Origin: Limonium bicolor
Taxonomy: Eukaryota > Streptophyta > Magnoliopsida > Caryophyllales > Plumbaginaceae
Length of the DNA stretch: 64,000 nt
Direction of reading: 5' to 3'
Assembly (NCBI GenBank): GCA_023374045.1
Contig: CM041777.1
Span: 486,367,594-486,431,593, forward strand
The notes below the pieces were generated by a model that did not search any database, was not told the origin of the DNA, and worked only from the letters and a program-made list of their open reading frames with translations. The stretch's first letter is position 1. Each line of letters opens with the position of its first letter. Positions 10,576-23,498 of the stretch are shown piece after piece. Position numbers and translations under genes: made by a program.

Positions 10576-13500
10576 ATGACTGGAAATACCGAGCTCAGGA
10601 AATACCGAGTTAGGAATTAGAAGCTTAGGGCTCTGGGCTGAGTGATAGCACTAGAGAGGCGCTAGATAGGAACTCCCGGTGAGTACCGGATACCTACAAC
10701 ACCAGTCCCGCCCACCGCAAACCCCATTGTATAACTTGGGAAAGGACGCCAGAGAGAAGAAAAGTCTTCTCACACTCGGGGAAACCCCGATCTGGCAGTT
10801 GTGACGCAATCACACAGTAAACAAGAACCGACGTATGGTAGATTCCATGAAATGGAAGGCCCGGAAATGGATCCCGGTTGAACAACAATAACCGCACTTA
10901 ATAGCGGTAGTATAAACACTCCAACCACAAGGAGGCTATAACTTGCAAGCATGGGGCGACATGCTTACAGTCGCAGAACCTAGCTAAACAACCAGCAACA
11001 GAAAGAAGCACTATCCGTGCAACGAAATGGAAAATCGGTAATGGAACCCGAGACACGAGTCTGCGGGCAGCGTAACTAGATAGTACCACCAATGGTATAC
11101 CAACTGACTAAGGACATAGTCAGGAGTGATTAACTCCAAACTACAACGCCAAAAACTTACAATACCTGGCCGACATAGCTTACACACTACAAGGATATCC
11201 ACGGGATATGAACCGATAGGACTACAAGGGTAGTGCCTAAACCAGTTAAGGCCCAATCGCCACGGTAAACCAGTGGTGAGCAACAGGAAAAACACAAATT
11301 ATATAAATGGGATCTCCAAGATTGGAGAAGTACCCGATCAATGACAGTCATGTCAGATCACAGAGGAACTATTTAAAAGATCAAGTATCCAAAACATGGA
11401 TCAATAAGATCAAGGGAAGAGTCAACAAGACTACCCAAATACGAGTGGAAACCACACCGTGACCGGCATAGGGATACCCAAAAACCACCAGTACCACGCA
11501 CTTGCCACGGCAAGTGCAATAAGAACAGGAACATGTGAGGACCTTACATACCACAGTACTTAGTAATGTACCGTGAATGCAATGAAGCAACTATAGGAAT
11601 AAACAGCCTAACAACTGTAAGCATGGAAACTTGGAAGGGCCTAACGGCCTGACCACCGTGTTTAGAACATACCAGTCAGCAAGAAGCCAGACTCGGTTAG
11701 AACCAACCGGCAGGGAGATGCCATGAAGATTTCTGATTTCTATAAAACCCAAATTTGCTTTCAAAACCACAACCTTTCTTTTAAACCTTGGATTTTTAAA
11801 ACAAAACCAACAGAATTACGATGAGTATCATAGATTGATACAAGAGGAGTTAACAATAGAATACTTCACCTAGGCGTGTGACGAACACTACGAGTGTACC
11901 CAATTACGGGATGTGGGACAACCACACTCCGAAGGAGCTTACGGGCCTGACACATAGTTAGGTAAGTGGTAACGTATCAACACGGTACCCCACGTATGTA
12001 TACATGTAGTGTGCGACGCACGGGAAGTAGTCAACTCCGTTCTACGGACCATGAGTGAGTTCAAATCAGAACAGCTGGACACCTCAGACGATCAAGTATA
12101 AAGGAACTCAGAGAATCCATCTGAAGATGAGGAATAAGAACTAGGGAGTGCAAAGAGCACATACTAGTAAGTCTAGACATTGGATATGTCTCAGGACATC
12201 AAGAAAATACATGGCAGCTGGAAAGTATACCCAGTCTAAACACAGTAAGGCAACCGCCTAACGTGGACACCGGAATGCTCAATAAATGGGACAGAGTTCC
12301 CAAGAGCAATTACAAGATTACCTCAAATATAATCCATCAACAAAAAGGACATTTAAACCTAGTCTCAAGCACTAGGAGTAAGTATAGACGGTCTACCCAA
12401 CGACGGGAGACGTTATAACCCAGAGGGAATAGCTTAAATATAATACCACAAGGTGGTATAGTGATGACGTATCATAAACGCTAGCCGGATGTAACGGCAT
12501 AACCTAACAACACCCAGGAGCAACCCTCGAAGGGTGTCTGAGTTAACACAATCGAACAAGTGTCATGGAGAGAGCACGACAACCAGAACGGATATTCGGT
12601 TAGCATACCGAAGGGATTTCACTTAATAGGAAATACCCTAAATTGCAAAGGGCACTGATTAGCATCAACTTGCCTAAAGGGCCTCCTATGAACGGAAGCG
12701 TGATGTCACGACTTACCATGGAGCCCAGTAAATACCTCCAACCTATGGGGTTCACAAAGAATGGAAACATGTATAAGTAGCTTGCAAAGAGCATAGCTTG
12801 CAGCAATAAGGCTTAAAAGCCACCAACCAACTACGTTATGGGAACTCAAACGGTGGCAAAACCCACACCATTACTAATAGGGCTTGCAAGAGATCTTGTC
12901 TCATACGACAAGAAATCAACAACTAGACCATCAGTTTTAACCCAACATCCTGAGTGGCTGAGAGTAATGGCCATCTCAGTGTTGCTGTCACTAGAGCATC
13001 AGTCTAGTATACAGTTGACAAGCTTTTAATTACCCTACATGCCTTTTGTAGCAATGGCAGCACAGAGGCATAAGAATCGTAATAACGCCAACAATGGCCT
13101 AGTCCATGCTTGGACACTACGAGAAACTTGAGGGAAGATACCTCTCATTAACAAAAAACCACCCATGCGGTGACGATGGGAACCCTTAGAAAGAGGCTTC
13201 CGTCTACCATAACAACAAAACTTGTGCATATAGATATTGCCAAGAGAAACAACGAATAAGGAAATGAGATTTCCAAACCACTACGCCTACGAGAGGCTGT
13301 GGACTGTAGGAGCACATCGCTTAAGAGCATCGAAGCTCGAAGGAGTGAGTATACTCCTTATGCACCCAAACACGTGGTGAACCATTGTATAAATGGAGGA
13401 GGTACATAAACAAAGACTAACATAGTAAACCTCGTCACGAGACCTACGAGTGGAGATAACCCCTCAACAAGAACCTTCAATTGTTAGTGATTGAATACCC

Positions 13501-16264
13501 TCCAATTGGAGAACGGGACCAGAAAACCCTTGAAGTTTTGGGGGATGTCCCGGTAATGTGCATGCAAAAGTAAAACCGCATAGCTAGAGCCTATGATCAA
13601 TGCTCAGCACTATAGAGACAGTAATTGTCAAAACAATCAATGAGGGTGCACATTGCACACCATGAATGACCGGCGCTCAAGAGAACTTGTAACCCGATAA
13701 ACCACTTCATCTGTGGTCAACCAAGTTATTTGGCAAACTATATCATGAATGAGGAAGTAATGTGAGGTAAGCTAACCTACACATGAAACCTAAATTGAAA
13801 CAAAACATCCCCACAATGGGAAGATAATAGTATTTTGGTACGCTACGGCAACCGTCATACATATGAACTAGGAACCTCCTAGTGTATTTACACCATAAGG
13901 AAATGGTACAAAGAGTAAGAATACAGTGCGCAACAAGCGACCGCTATGAGGAAGTAGTAGACAATGACATGAAGAATAAGTATGGAAGACAGTCAGAAAT
14001 ATTCCTTCCTATCACATAAGTGACTTACTGTCAAGCGTTCACGCCTCTGCACTCTGTATGACTGAGTGTTTTGGTATTGCACTTGTACAGCTAATGATCT
14101 AATGGGATGGCTATGGATATGGAGAATGTAAACAGTAGTAAATCCTTCTTCTCACCACAAACATGGCATAAGCCAGTCAAACATTCTTAGCAACAAACCA
14201 TGCGGCCTAAGGCCAAAGAAGCACGAAGAGTGTAAGCACACTAACAATCACAAGATGTGAATTCCATTGGAATAAAAGGTGAAAGAAGACTGAAGAAAGT
14301 CACTTGGACCGACGCATTGAGAATGCAAGGTCATACAAGCAAAGAACACTTGTACTGAACCAGAAGAACTGGTATTATTCAGAAGCTGGTGACAATAGAG
14401 GAGGCACTGCAACTAGGTAGTGACTTAACCTCGCCCGACAACAAGTCGGAGGAACTTAGTGAATAACCGGGGAGTACGAATAGTACGGGTAATAGATTAC
14501 CAGAGAGCTGGTCATTGAGTTCAAACAGCGGTAAAGAATACCACACTGTTAGTAACCTTATTTCCACAATAGAGGGATAAAAGAGGTGATGTATAGCACA
14601 TTAAGGATAACATGAAGGGTGAGTAACCCCAATTTATCAGGGTCACGCAGCAGAGCTAGGGGCCCTAGCTAGGAAATATAATACACCTAGTAAGTATGAA
14701 AGAATGGCTATTAACGCCTTAAGCCTAACAGGCTAGAAACTGAATTAATTATGAGTTAAATAAACTCATATAGGAATCCTCGGTGCAAGGACTAACCATT
14801 GGTATGGCTAAGACCCTTTTGACCAGAGCATATTGTAGGTATATCGTAGTGAACTAAACGCTTCTGATTGCCCAAATCGAGTAAACAATGTAATAGTAAC
14901 ATATGGTAGATTATGTGGGTGTAATCCCTTTTAAGGGGGGAGAGCGAACCGCTTAATGTAAGTTTGCACGAACAAAACACAGAAATATAATGTGCATAGC
15001 ACAAATGAACGAATTGATGATGGTACTGTTAAATAAACATATGTATTCATTCATCTTGTAACTGTGGTAATTGGGCACAAGAGATGCGAATACCATAGGA
15101 TGAATATACCCATTTATAAACCCCAGTGTACAGTTAGTAAAGAGGGAGTATAGTAACTCTTGGGGAAACAATAATCCCTGAGTGGTGCCTTTGAAGTTAG
15201 AACATGGCGTTATGATGCATGAGTCGGTATAAAACCCGGTATAACCTAGAGGAAATTGAGTTCCCTAGGTGACTGTCTTGAGACAATGAAATGAGTAGTG
15301 GACGGAGCTCCACAAGTATGGTATTCTTAAAGAAGTAGTACGGATTGACTATGAGTAGTAGAGGAATGTAACCACGAGTGGTGTATTCGTAAGTACGATT
15401 GGAAGTAAATTGAGACAGCTGAATTTCATAAGTACGGTATTCCCTAGCCGAATAGTAGAGATAATAGAGGATAATGGAAGAACGTGGAGAAGGTTGATGA
15501 AATGAGCACTTAGGCATCGAATTCCGAGGAAAGTATTTGGAAGTAGATTGAGAATGTTGATGGATTGATTCCATCCTTGAGAATGTATGAATTCGTAATC
15601 ACGACTCGAAGAGAGTAAAAAGATGGAAAATGAAAACAATTAAATATTTGTTTGGTTCATCTGACGTGGGAAGTCGAACTGATCCTGATCAGATCAAGGG
15701 AACCGAACACAATTGGAGTGGAAAGATAGTTCAACACTGGTGCGATCACATCAGGGTCGAACGATTCTTGAAGCTCCCCTCAAGTGGTCACAAGAATCAC
15801 GCATAGGAAAGATGTAATGAATATGAACTGGAATTTGGCGTTGTATGTTTAGAAGGATTTCCAAGTAGCCCGTTGGGAAGGATTTCTTAGCCTGGAGATG
15901 AATGATTTGTTAGAAACTTATACCGGAGAAGATAGTAGTGTAGCATTTGTGGTATTCCAAGGGCAACAGGACATAAAGGAGTCCCTGTGTCTAGATGACC
16001 TGAGTGCCGTGGATTATATGTCTATGCATTGCCTTGGGAATAGCTTTGCATTGTATGATGTATAATTGGTAATGAGGAACCGGATGGTCGGTGGTAAGCG
16101 GATTGGAGTAATTATCGTGCATTAGTATGATGGTATGGTATAGTATGTAGGAACCTTGAGTGACGATTTGGGATTGGTAAGAGAAGAACGTATGGCTTTG
16201 GCATTAGATAGTCTGGGAGTAAGTATAGTAATCCCAGGACCTCGAGCAACTTTGAGACAAAGTT

Positions 16265-16280
16265 CTTAAGGGGGGTAGAT
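16265..16280 (+). promoter_or_regulatory. LARD polypurine tract
   Basis: CTTAAGGGGGGTAGAT lies immediately before the 3' LTR start TGAAATAC (16281). It primes plus-strand DNA synthesis. The element at 33185-56317 has nearly the same sequence at 52483-52496. Confidence 0.8.
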
Positions 16281-19200
16281 TGAAATACACCCGAACTTAA
16301 GTTAGGGATTAAAATTAATCTATACGTATTTAAGGGCCAAAGTACCTAATTAATACTGGTGGGGAAAAAAAATCCAAAAGAATAAACGCTTAAAAAGCGG
16401 AAAACGCTAAATAAGCGTTAATAACCATAGGAGGTATGAGACCTCGGTTAGAGTATTAATGGATCCCAAAGGTTTAAAGACCTAAATAATATATGGGAAC
16501 ACTCCGAAGAAAACGGATCCATAATGAATAAAAACGCTATATAGAGCTTTAACGCACGTTTTTCGAGAAGACCCGAAAACGTGATTTTAAGTGGTCAAAC
16601 GAACCCGTAAAAAAACTTATAAGTCATTAAATAAATATTATTAAGCATTTATGAAACCGTAATAACCAATAAAAAAAGAAATGAGAAATTCGGAAAAGGC
16701 CCGGTTAGTGAACAGTACCTAACCGGGTAAAATACGAGTGTTTTCTGTAAAAGACGAAAAAACGCTCCAGCTAGTGTAACAGTGGGGGGGCCGGGTTTTA
16801 CTGTTGTAGAAAGCTCTCCCTCACACACATACACAAGAGACAAATGAGTAATAAAGTAGCAAAAAGTAAAAAAGTCTCCTCTTCCTTATTACTTAACTCT
16901 CTCATCTCTCTCTCTCTCCAATCCCCTCCTCTCTCTCACGGTGGACTCCCCCTCCTGAACCCTCTCTTCTTCCTCCTTGGTAGGGGCGATTTCTGGAGCT
17001 CCACAAGCCTCCATGGCTTCTCCTCTTCCTCCACATGCTCGCTCACTTGAACTCCAAAGGTAAAAATAATTACATATTTGAACTCCCCTCATCCTCCTCT
17101 ATCATCCTCCTTTTCAAATTCGAAAAGGATGAGTTTCATCTCCATGGGTTTTCCCCATTTGAAGAGAAAAGCACACCATTATGGAGCTGGAGTCTCTCTT
17201 TCCAACAAGGTAAAAATCTACATGAAAAACTCATGTTTTCTTCACCTCCCTTCATAACCGATTTTTGCCCCATTGTAATGCTCTATTTTTCTTCTCTCTT
17301 TGGAGCATAATATCAACCTTGCAATGGTGGGGATTCACCTTCTTGAACCAAGGGCTAAAACCCTCCTAAAGCTTCAAAGGTAAACCCGAAATTTGTTTAA
17401 AACCTCTCAAGAGTTAGTATAAATCTAAGAGTTAGCATATTAATTATACTTGTTTTGTATGCTTGGGTGATGGGAATGGAGTTTGGCAACTCCATTCCCA
17501 TGTGGCCGATTTGGGCAAGGAAGAAAGGAAGAATGAATTGAAAGGGAATGAAGGAATTGTAAGTTCAAGGTAAGAGCTCTTTACTAATTTAATTTAATGC
17601 ATTAGACTAAGGGAATGGACAACTAACTAAAGAACCCAAAAACTTTTTATTGTATTGTAGATTGGAGGTTTAAGTATTTGTGAGGAAGTTTGAGATTTGT
17701 GAATTGGTATGTGAATTGTGGGCCTTGGAGCCAAAGGATTGTGTATGAGTATTAGTATTGGTATTTGAAGAAGTATTGGTGAATGTACATGTATTGTTCG
17801 GTAGGACCCTTGTATGGGTGTGGCTAGTTAGGAATGAATTTGGTGAGATTTGGTATGTGTGGCCAAGTAAGAAAAGTAGATGAACTATGGCCAATTTTTG
17901 GTAGGAATATGCACATGTATGGATGACTTGGTAAATGGAAAACCAAGGTGTGTATTGGAGTTAGTAGAGATGTTTAGTAGCTATGGATGGTAGTAGTAGT
18001 ATGAGAAGTAAGAAGTGCAAAATCGTTAGCAAAGTGTTAATATGCATTGGAGAAGTTAGGAAAGATTAGTGTGCAAGAATTGGTAAAAAGAGTTGGACTT
18101 GGGTATAGGTATTGCAATGGCTTGGAAGTGTATTTGGAATGCTAATGGTGGCATTGGTTGAGAAGTAATGGATGGTGAGATGGTAGAATGGAGTATGAAA
18201 ATCTGTAGCATAAGAGGAAGGGAAACTATTGTAAGGTTGAAAAGAATGTGAGAGAAATTGGAAGATGGTTGATGGATTTAGTAAGGAACTTGTTGAATGG
18301 ACTAAGGGGTATTAGGAGGTTTAATTAGTGTTAAAACATGTGGGATTAAGTGTATGAACAATGGGGAAGTAATGGGTAAGAAGAGGGACTGAAAACAGAA
18401 ATAAAAATGTAATTACTGGGCCGGACCGACCTTGGGACCGGACTTGGCAGGTCGGTCGAGCCCAGATTTACAAGGGACGGAAACCTTCTGGAATGGACCA
18501 ACCTTGGGACCGGACATGCAAGGTCGGTCGGCCAGAAGAAATTCCCGTAATGTAACTTACTGGAATGGACCGACCTTGCGATCGGACTTGCAAGGTCGGT
18601 CGACTCAAAATTTTCCCATCTTGTAACTTTCTGGAATGGACCGACCTTGCGACCGGACTTGCAAGGTCGGTCGGGCAAAAATTTTTCGTCCGTAACTCAC
18701 TGGAATGGACCGACCTTGGGACCGGACTTGCAAGGCCGGTCGGCCCTGAAATTTTCCAGCGCATTTCCCTACTGACTTCGACTGACCTTGGGACCTGACT
18801 TGGGTAAGGTCGGTCGAGTCAGACAAAAAAAAATAAAAAATAAAAAAAAATGTGTAATTAAATTAATTAATTATATATATATGTATGTGTATACCCACAT
18901 ATATATTTGTGCACACATGTAACTATACCAAGGTTAAGTAAGGGAATAAACTTGAAGTAAGTAAACAAAGTGTAAGTATAAGAACAGCAAGTGAAACCGA
19001 AACAACGGGACAACGGGGTAAGTATGGGAGTAGCAATTATGTATGTAATGTAATGCGTAGTATTGATTGAACCGTTTGGCATGTAGCCGGGGGGTTCAAG
19101 AATAGGACTCGAGGAGCAAATAAGGACTAAAGAACAAGAAGGCACCGGTAAAGTAAATTGCAGAAAAATGTATGATTTCTTCATGCTCTGTATCCTAACC

Positions 19201-20632
19201 TGGTTACCCCGATTTGTGTGCTTATGTGATCACCAATAAGATAAATGCACGAATCGGAATTTTAATGCACTTAATTGTGTTTGAACTATTTTGTTCTTGA
19301 TTGTATCTTCTTGAACATTTAGTTTGTATAATTCATGAAATGTATGAATGAGAATGAAGGGTATGTGTATGTAATGTGTACTTGTGTATTGTATGGATGC
19401 ATGGAAATGAAGTACTGACTTCTACTAATTCCTAACAATTTAACTCCTGACTTGAGTAATGAGTAAAATGGAATGAGTAGAAGTCCGATATAGTTTCGGC
19501 CACGCGTTAGGATAAGGAAACACAAGAGGTTGGATCCGAATCCTGGCTGTAATCTTTTCCATGGACCAATTCCCTTGAATGGGTAGCATCCTGGATTAGT
19601 GGGCCACCCTAAAGCCCGGTGGTGGGATGTAGTAATCCCTGCCCGGAGGTCATACCGACTAAACTGGAAGTAAAGTATGTAAGAAGTAAGTATGGCATGT
19701 GTATTGGTCTTGACTATTGTAAGTCATTGACCTGGAGCAAAAAGTATTGAACACCCGATTAACCCGGGTGTGTAATGAAGCTAACTGGACCTTTGTATGT
19801 ATTGGAGAATTGTATCTCCGTATTGCGTATTGAGTATGTATTGTGTATGTGTATTCTGGAAGATGGTAAGTAAGTATTGGTTGACTTGTATTGTCTTCCA
19901 AGCATGTATTGTACTGCGCGTATGTATGTATACCTTGTGTAGTATTGTAGTATCATGAATGAAAGCATGTAAGTATGTATGTATGTATGTATTGCAAAAT
20001 GAATTGCATGTATTCGACCAAGTGGTCGGCGTACCCTCGCTAGTACGCAGGGTATGCGGTTATCATATTCAGCGTAAGCTGACCCCCTAGGGGGAACGTT
20101 TTTAGTGTGTAGGTACCCGAAGCAGACCTAGTCACCGAAGAGACCGGTGGACATGCCTAGATTACTAGGAACGAAATGTAGATTGTAGTAAATGGTATAA
20201 GGCTTGTAGCCTTGAATGTAGAAATGTACCAAGGGGTACACTGTTACATAAGTGGCAAGTATGTAGTGGTGAGAAATGGGTAGTGGTTAGACTTTTAAAG
20301 AGTATGTAAGAACTTGGAGGAAGTATCGTATTTGTGAATGGAACTTAGTAAACTCGGTATGTGTAGTGTATTATCTTGTATTGAATGGAGTATTGTATTG
20401 AAAGGAGTATCGTAGTACTCATTAAGTAATGGGAGTATGTATTGTATTTGAGTAGTACTCGGATATCCCGGTCCATCAGACCGATACTGTATGTATTAGT
20501 AGCCTTGTTAGTCACGTGGGTGGCTAATGGCATTGTATCACCCGCCATTGAGTAAGAATGTATCCGCTGCGTGAGTACGTATGTATAAGGAGATTGGACG
20601 GTAATGACGGTATTAGCAGTAGGGGTGTTACA
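16281..20632 (+). repeat. LARD 3' LTR (complete, 4.35 kb)
   Basis: Runs TGAAATACACCC...GGGGTGTTACA, with near-inverted ends. Internal landmarks repeat those of the 5' LTR: CT-rich leader at 16880-16970, splice-donor-like sites near 17060 and 17212, hairpin array at 18420-18821, and GTATGT-rich stretch near 19800-19990. The following base pairs resume LINE-A coding sequence. Confidence 0.9.
18420..18821 (+). repeat. Hairpin array in LARD 3' LTR
   Basis: The same six-unit GACCGACCTT / AAGGTCGGTC array as at 8321-8721. A few arm substitutions (GGCAGGTC in unit 1, CCAACCTT in unit 2, GGCCGGTC in unit 5) weaken single stems. Confidence 0.9.
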
Positions 20633-21664
20633 CTCAAGGATATTCATAAATGGAACACGTTCTTTCTTCTTAAGACCATTTCGGTTATAGTTAATAAGAG
20701 AGATTGTGAATATAATGGATTCATAACGTGTACTTGGGTAACCTTTGGGAATCTACCCTAAAGGGGGTTAATCCTTGGGCTTGCCAATCCTTTATCCATT
20801 CTAGAGATTGGTGGATCCAAAAGTGTGGCTGCACTCCTGATGCCATATAACTCATTCTCTTCAATCCTTTGTGCCCTCGGGTTAGTATCTTTTATCAATG
20901 ATGTTTCTTGCCCTCCCCACCCTTTTCCTTGGATCAAAACATGCTGGAGGTCCTGCGTGATCCCTAAAGTCATTTTTGTTTTATGGGTTAAACTTAAAGG
21001 TAGGCTCAAAACTTGTGAATAGCTCCAAACCTGGGGTATTTATCTAGCTAACCGATGCTGGCTCTACAAGCGTGCTCTAGAGACGAATGGCCACCTATTT
21101 TTTCTTTGCAGCGTCTCGCGCAAGATTTGGTGGACAATATGTGACTGGTTCGGGATCCCAACCAACAGGTTGAGCTTTTAAAGTTGTGTTTCCTGGATTT
21201 TCCCTTACTAAATGAGAAAGAGACATACGGACCTTGTTAGAAGTGCAGTCATGGCTAACGTGGTTTACTTCACCTAGATTGAGCATTGCATGCAAGCCAT
21301 GGTGAACTAAGCGAGAGATCCCTCCCAAATTGTAGCATACTTCAGCAGAGCAACAATATCAGGTATCTAGACGAAGATAGGGGCTTCCTCCGTGATTTTG
21401 ATTGGCTTGACCGGATCCTATGCTCCTAGACTGTGGGATTTTTATATCTTTGCCCCCCCCCCCCCCCCAAATTGTATGATGGGTATTGTTGTTTGTTAGC
21501 TTATTGGCACATTTTTGTGTTTTGTTCTTATATAATGCTAAGTGCCCCGTACAACTTAGATTGCGCCCTATTGTTCTTTTAGGTATCTGATATCCATGTC
21601 TTTCTACGTATAAACTTTGCTATAGAGTTCTATCATTTATATATATCATTACCTTTAAAAAAAT
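20633..21664 (+). pseudogene. LINE-A, 3' part: RT thumb, zinc-binding domain and tail
   Basis: Translation resumes with LKDIHKWNTFFLLKTI (about 20634-20681), the segment that in L1-type RTs follows the RRFIW block left at 6345. A decayed RT zinc-binding domain follows, with RKIWWTICDWFG (about 21119-21154) after the expected Cys region. Numerous stops are present. The 3' end is taken at the A-rich run at 21654-21680. A C homopolymer lies at 21453-21468. Confidence 0.75.
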
Positions 21665-21793
21665 ACAGTAAAAGAAAAAATGGAAGTATTTGTACTTTGC
21701 CTATTAAAATGTACCCCCAATGCATGCTCCAAAAATTAACTAAATTAATAATGAGGAAACTAAACAAATTGAAATTTTACCAACTGAATGATC

Positions 21794-23032
<1,239 letters not shown>

Positions 23033-23481
23033 TTTGATCTGATAGATAGTAATATGAAATGATTGGCGCCGAGATCATTGCAATAGAAGGAGTTGATCAT
23101 CATATAGCCTCTCGTCCATGCAATGAGAGTATCTAGATATAGTTGACTTTCGAAGAGGTGGGAGGCCATGAGAATGTCACCACTGATTCAATTAATATTA
23201 TTATGTGGGGAAATGAGATACAAGCTTATGGCCACGACTTATAAATGTGTTTTATATCAACAATGGCTCGTTATAAACAAATATATATGTATAAATGATC
23301 ATATTTATATAGTAATGTTCTAATCTTTATTTTACGAGTTTATTATCGCCAATGATGTTATAACTTGGACAAACGTTCTCAAATTGGCAATTATTTAATT
23401 CCCCAACCTTAGGATATCATTAAGCGCTGTTGTCTATTTAAAATAATATTCCCTTTTCCAAGTTTCTGTCTTAAAAGCTAC
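23033..23481 (-). promoter_or_regulatory. ATL upstream region, possible TATA boxes
   Basis: On the minus strand, TGATATAAA (plus 23251-23259) and ATTTATAAG (plus 23237-23245) lie about 205-230 bases before the first ATG. Either could be a TATA box. LINE-B inserted at 23482-23498 separates this proximal part from sequence now at 27492 and beyond. No other motif is called. Confidence 0.35.
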
Positions 23482-23498
23482 AAATCCTTTCTAATAAT
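23482..23498. repeat. Left target-site duplication of LINE-B
   Basis: AAATCCTTTCTAATAAT, identical over 17 bases to 27475-27491. Such lengths are typical of target-primed LINE insertion. Confidence 0.93.

Larger units (their letters stand above)
10545..16280 (+). other. LARD internal domain, non-coding and hairpin-dense
   Basis: A stretch of 5.7 kb with stops in all frames; no reading frame shows a retroelement domain. The first about 70 bases match the leader of the chromovirus at 45948, and the last about 40 bases (GAGCAACTTTGAG...CTTAAGGGGG) match its 3' end. Between these, short stem-loops follow one another closely, for example arms CACTTGCC/GGCAAGTG near 11500-11518, ATACCAC/GTGGTAT near 12443-12460, GGTAAT/ATTACC near 14488-14502 and TGAGTT/AACTCA near 14752-14770. 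Known LARDs in cereals have internal domains predicted to form conserved RNA structure; here I only see the density by eye. Confidence 0.7.
6365..20632 (+). mobile_element. LARD: large non-coding LTR retrotransposon derivative inserted in LINE-A
   Basis: Two direct copies of a roughly 4.3-kb LTR (6365-10544 and 16281-20632) flank 5.7 kb that has a tRNA-Met type PBS and a polypurine tract but no recognisable gag, protease, RT, RNase H or integrase. This is the definition of a LARD: long LTRs and a non-coding internal domain, needing proteins in trans. The surrounding LINE-A frame continues on both sides, so the element inserted into that LINE. The first roughly 220 bases of the 5' LTR, together with a short piece of LINE, are missing, so the left target duplication cannot be read. 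Its leader, PPT and LTR hairpin array match those of the element at 33185-56317, the likely autonomous family. Confidence 0.85.

Noticed and set aside
10545..16280. Decayed gag-pol in the LARD internal region
   Set aside because: I looked for protease DSG, RT KKDGS/YRxLN/DD, RNase H and integrase HPQTDGQ text on the plus strand and found none, although the leader and PPT are well kept.
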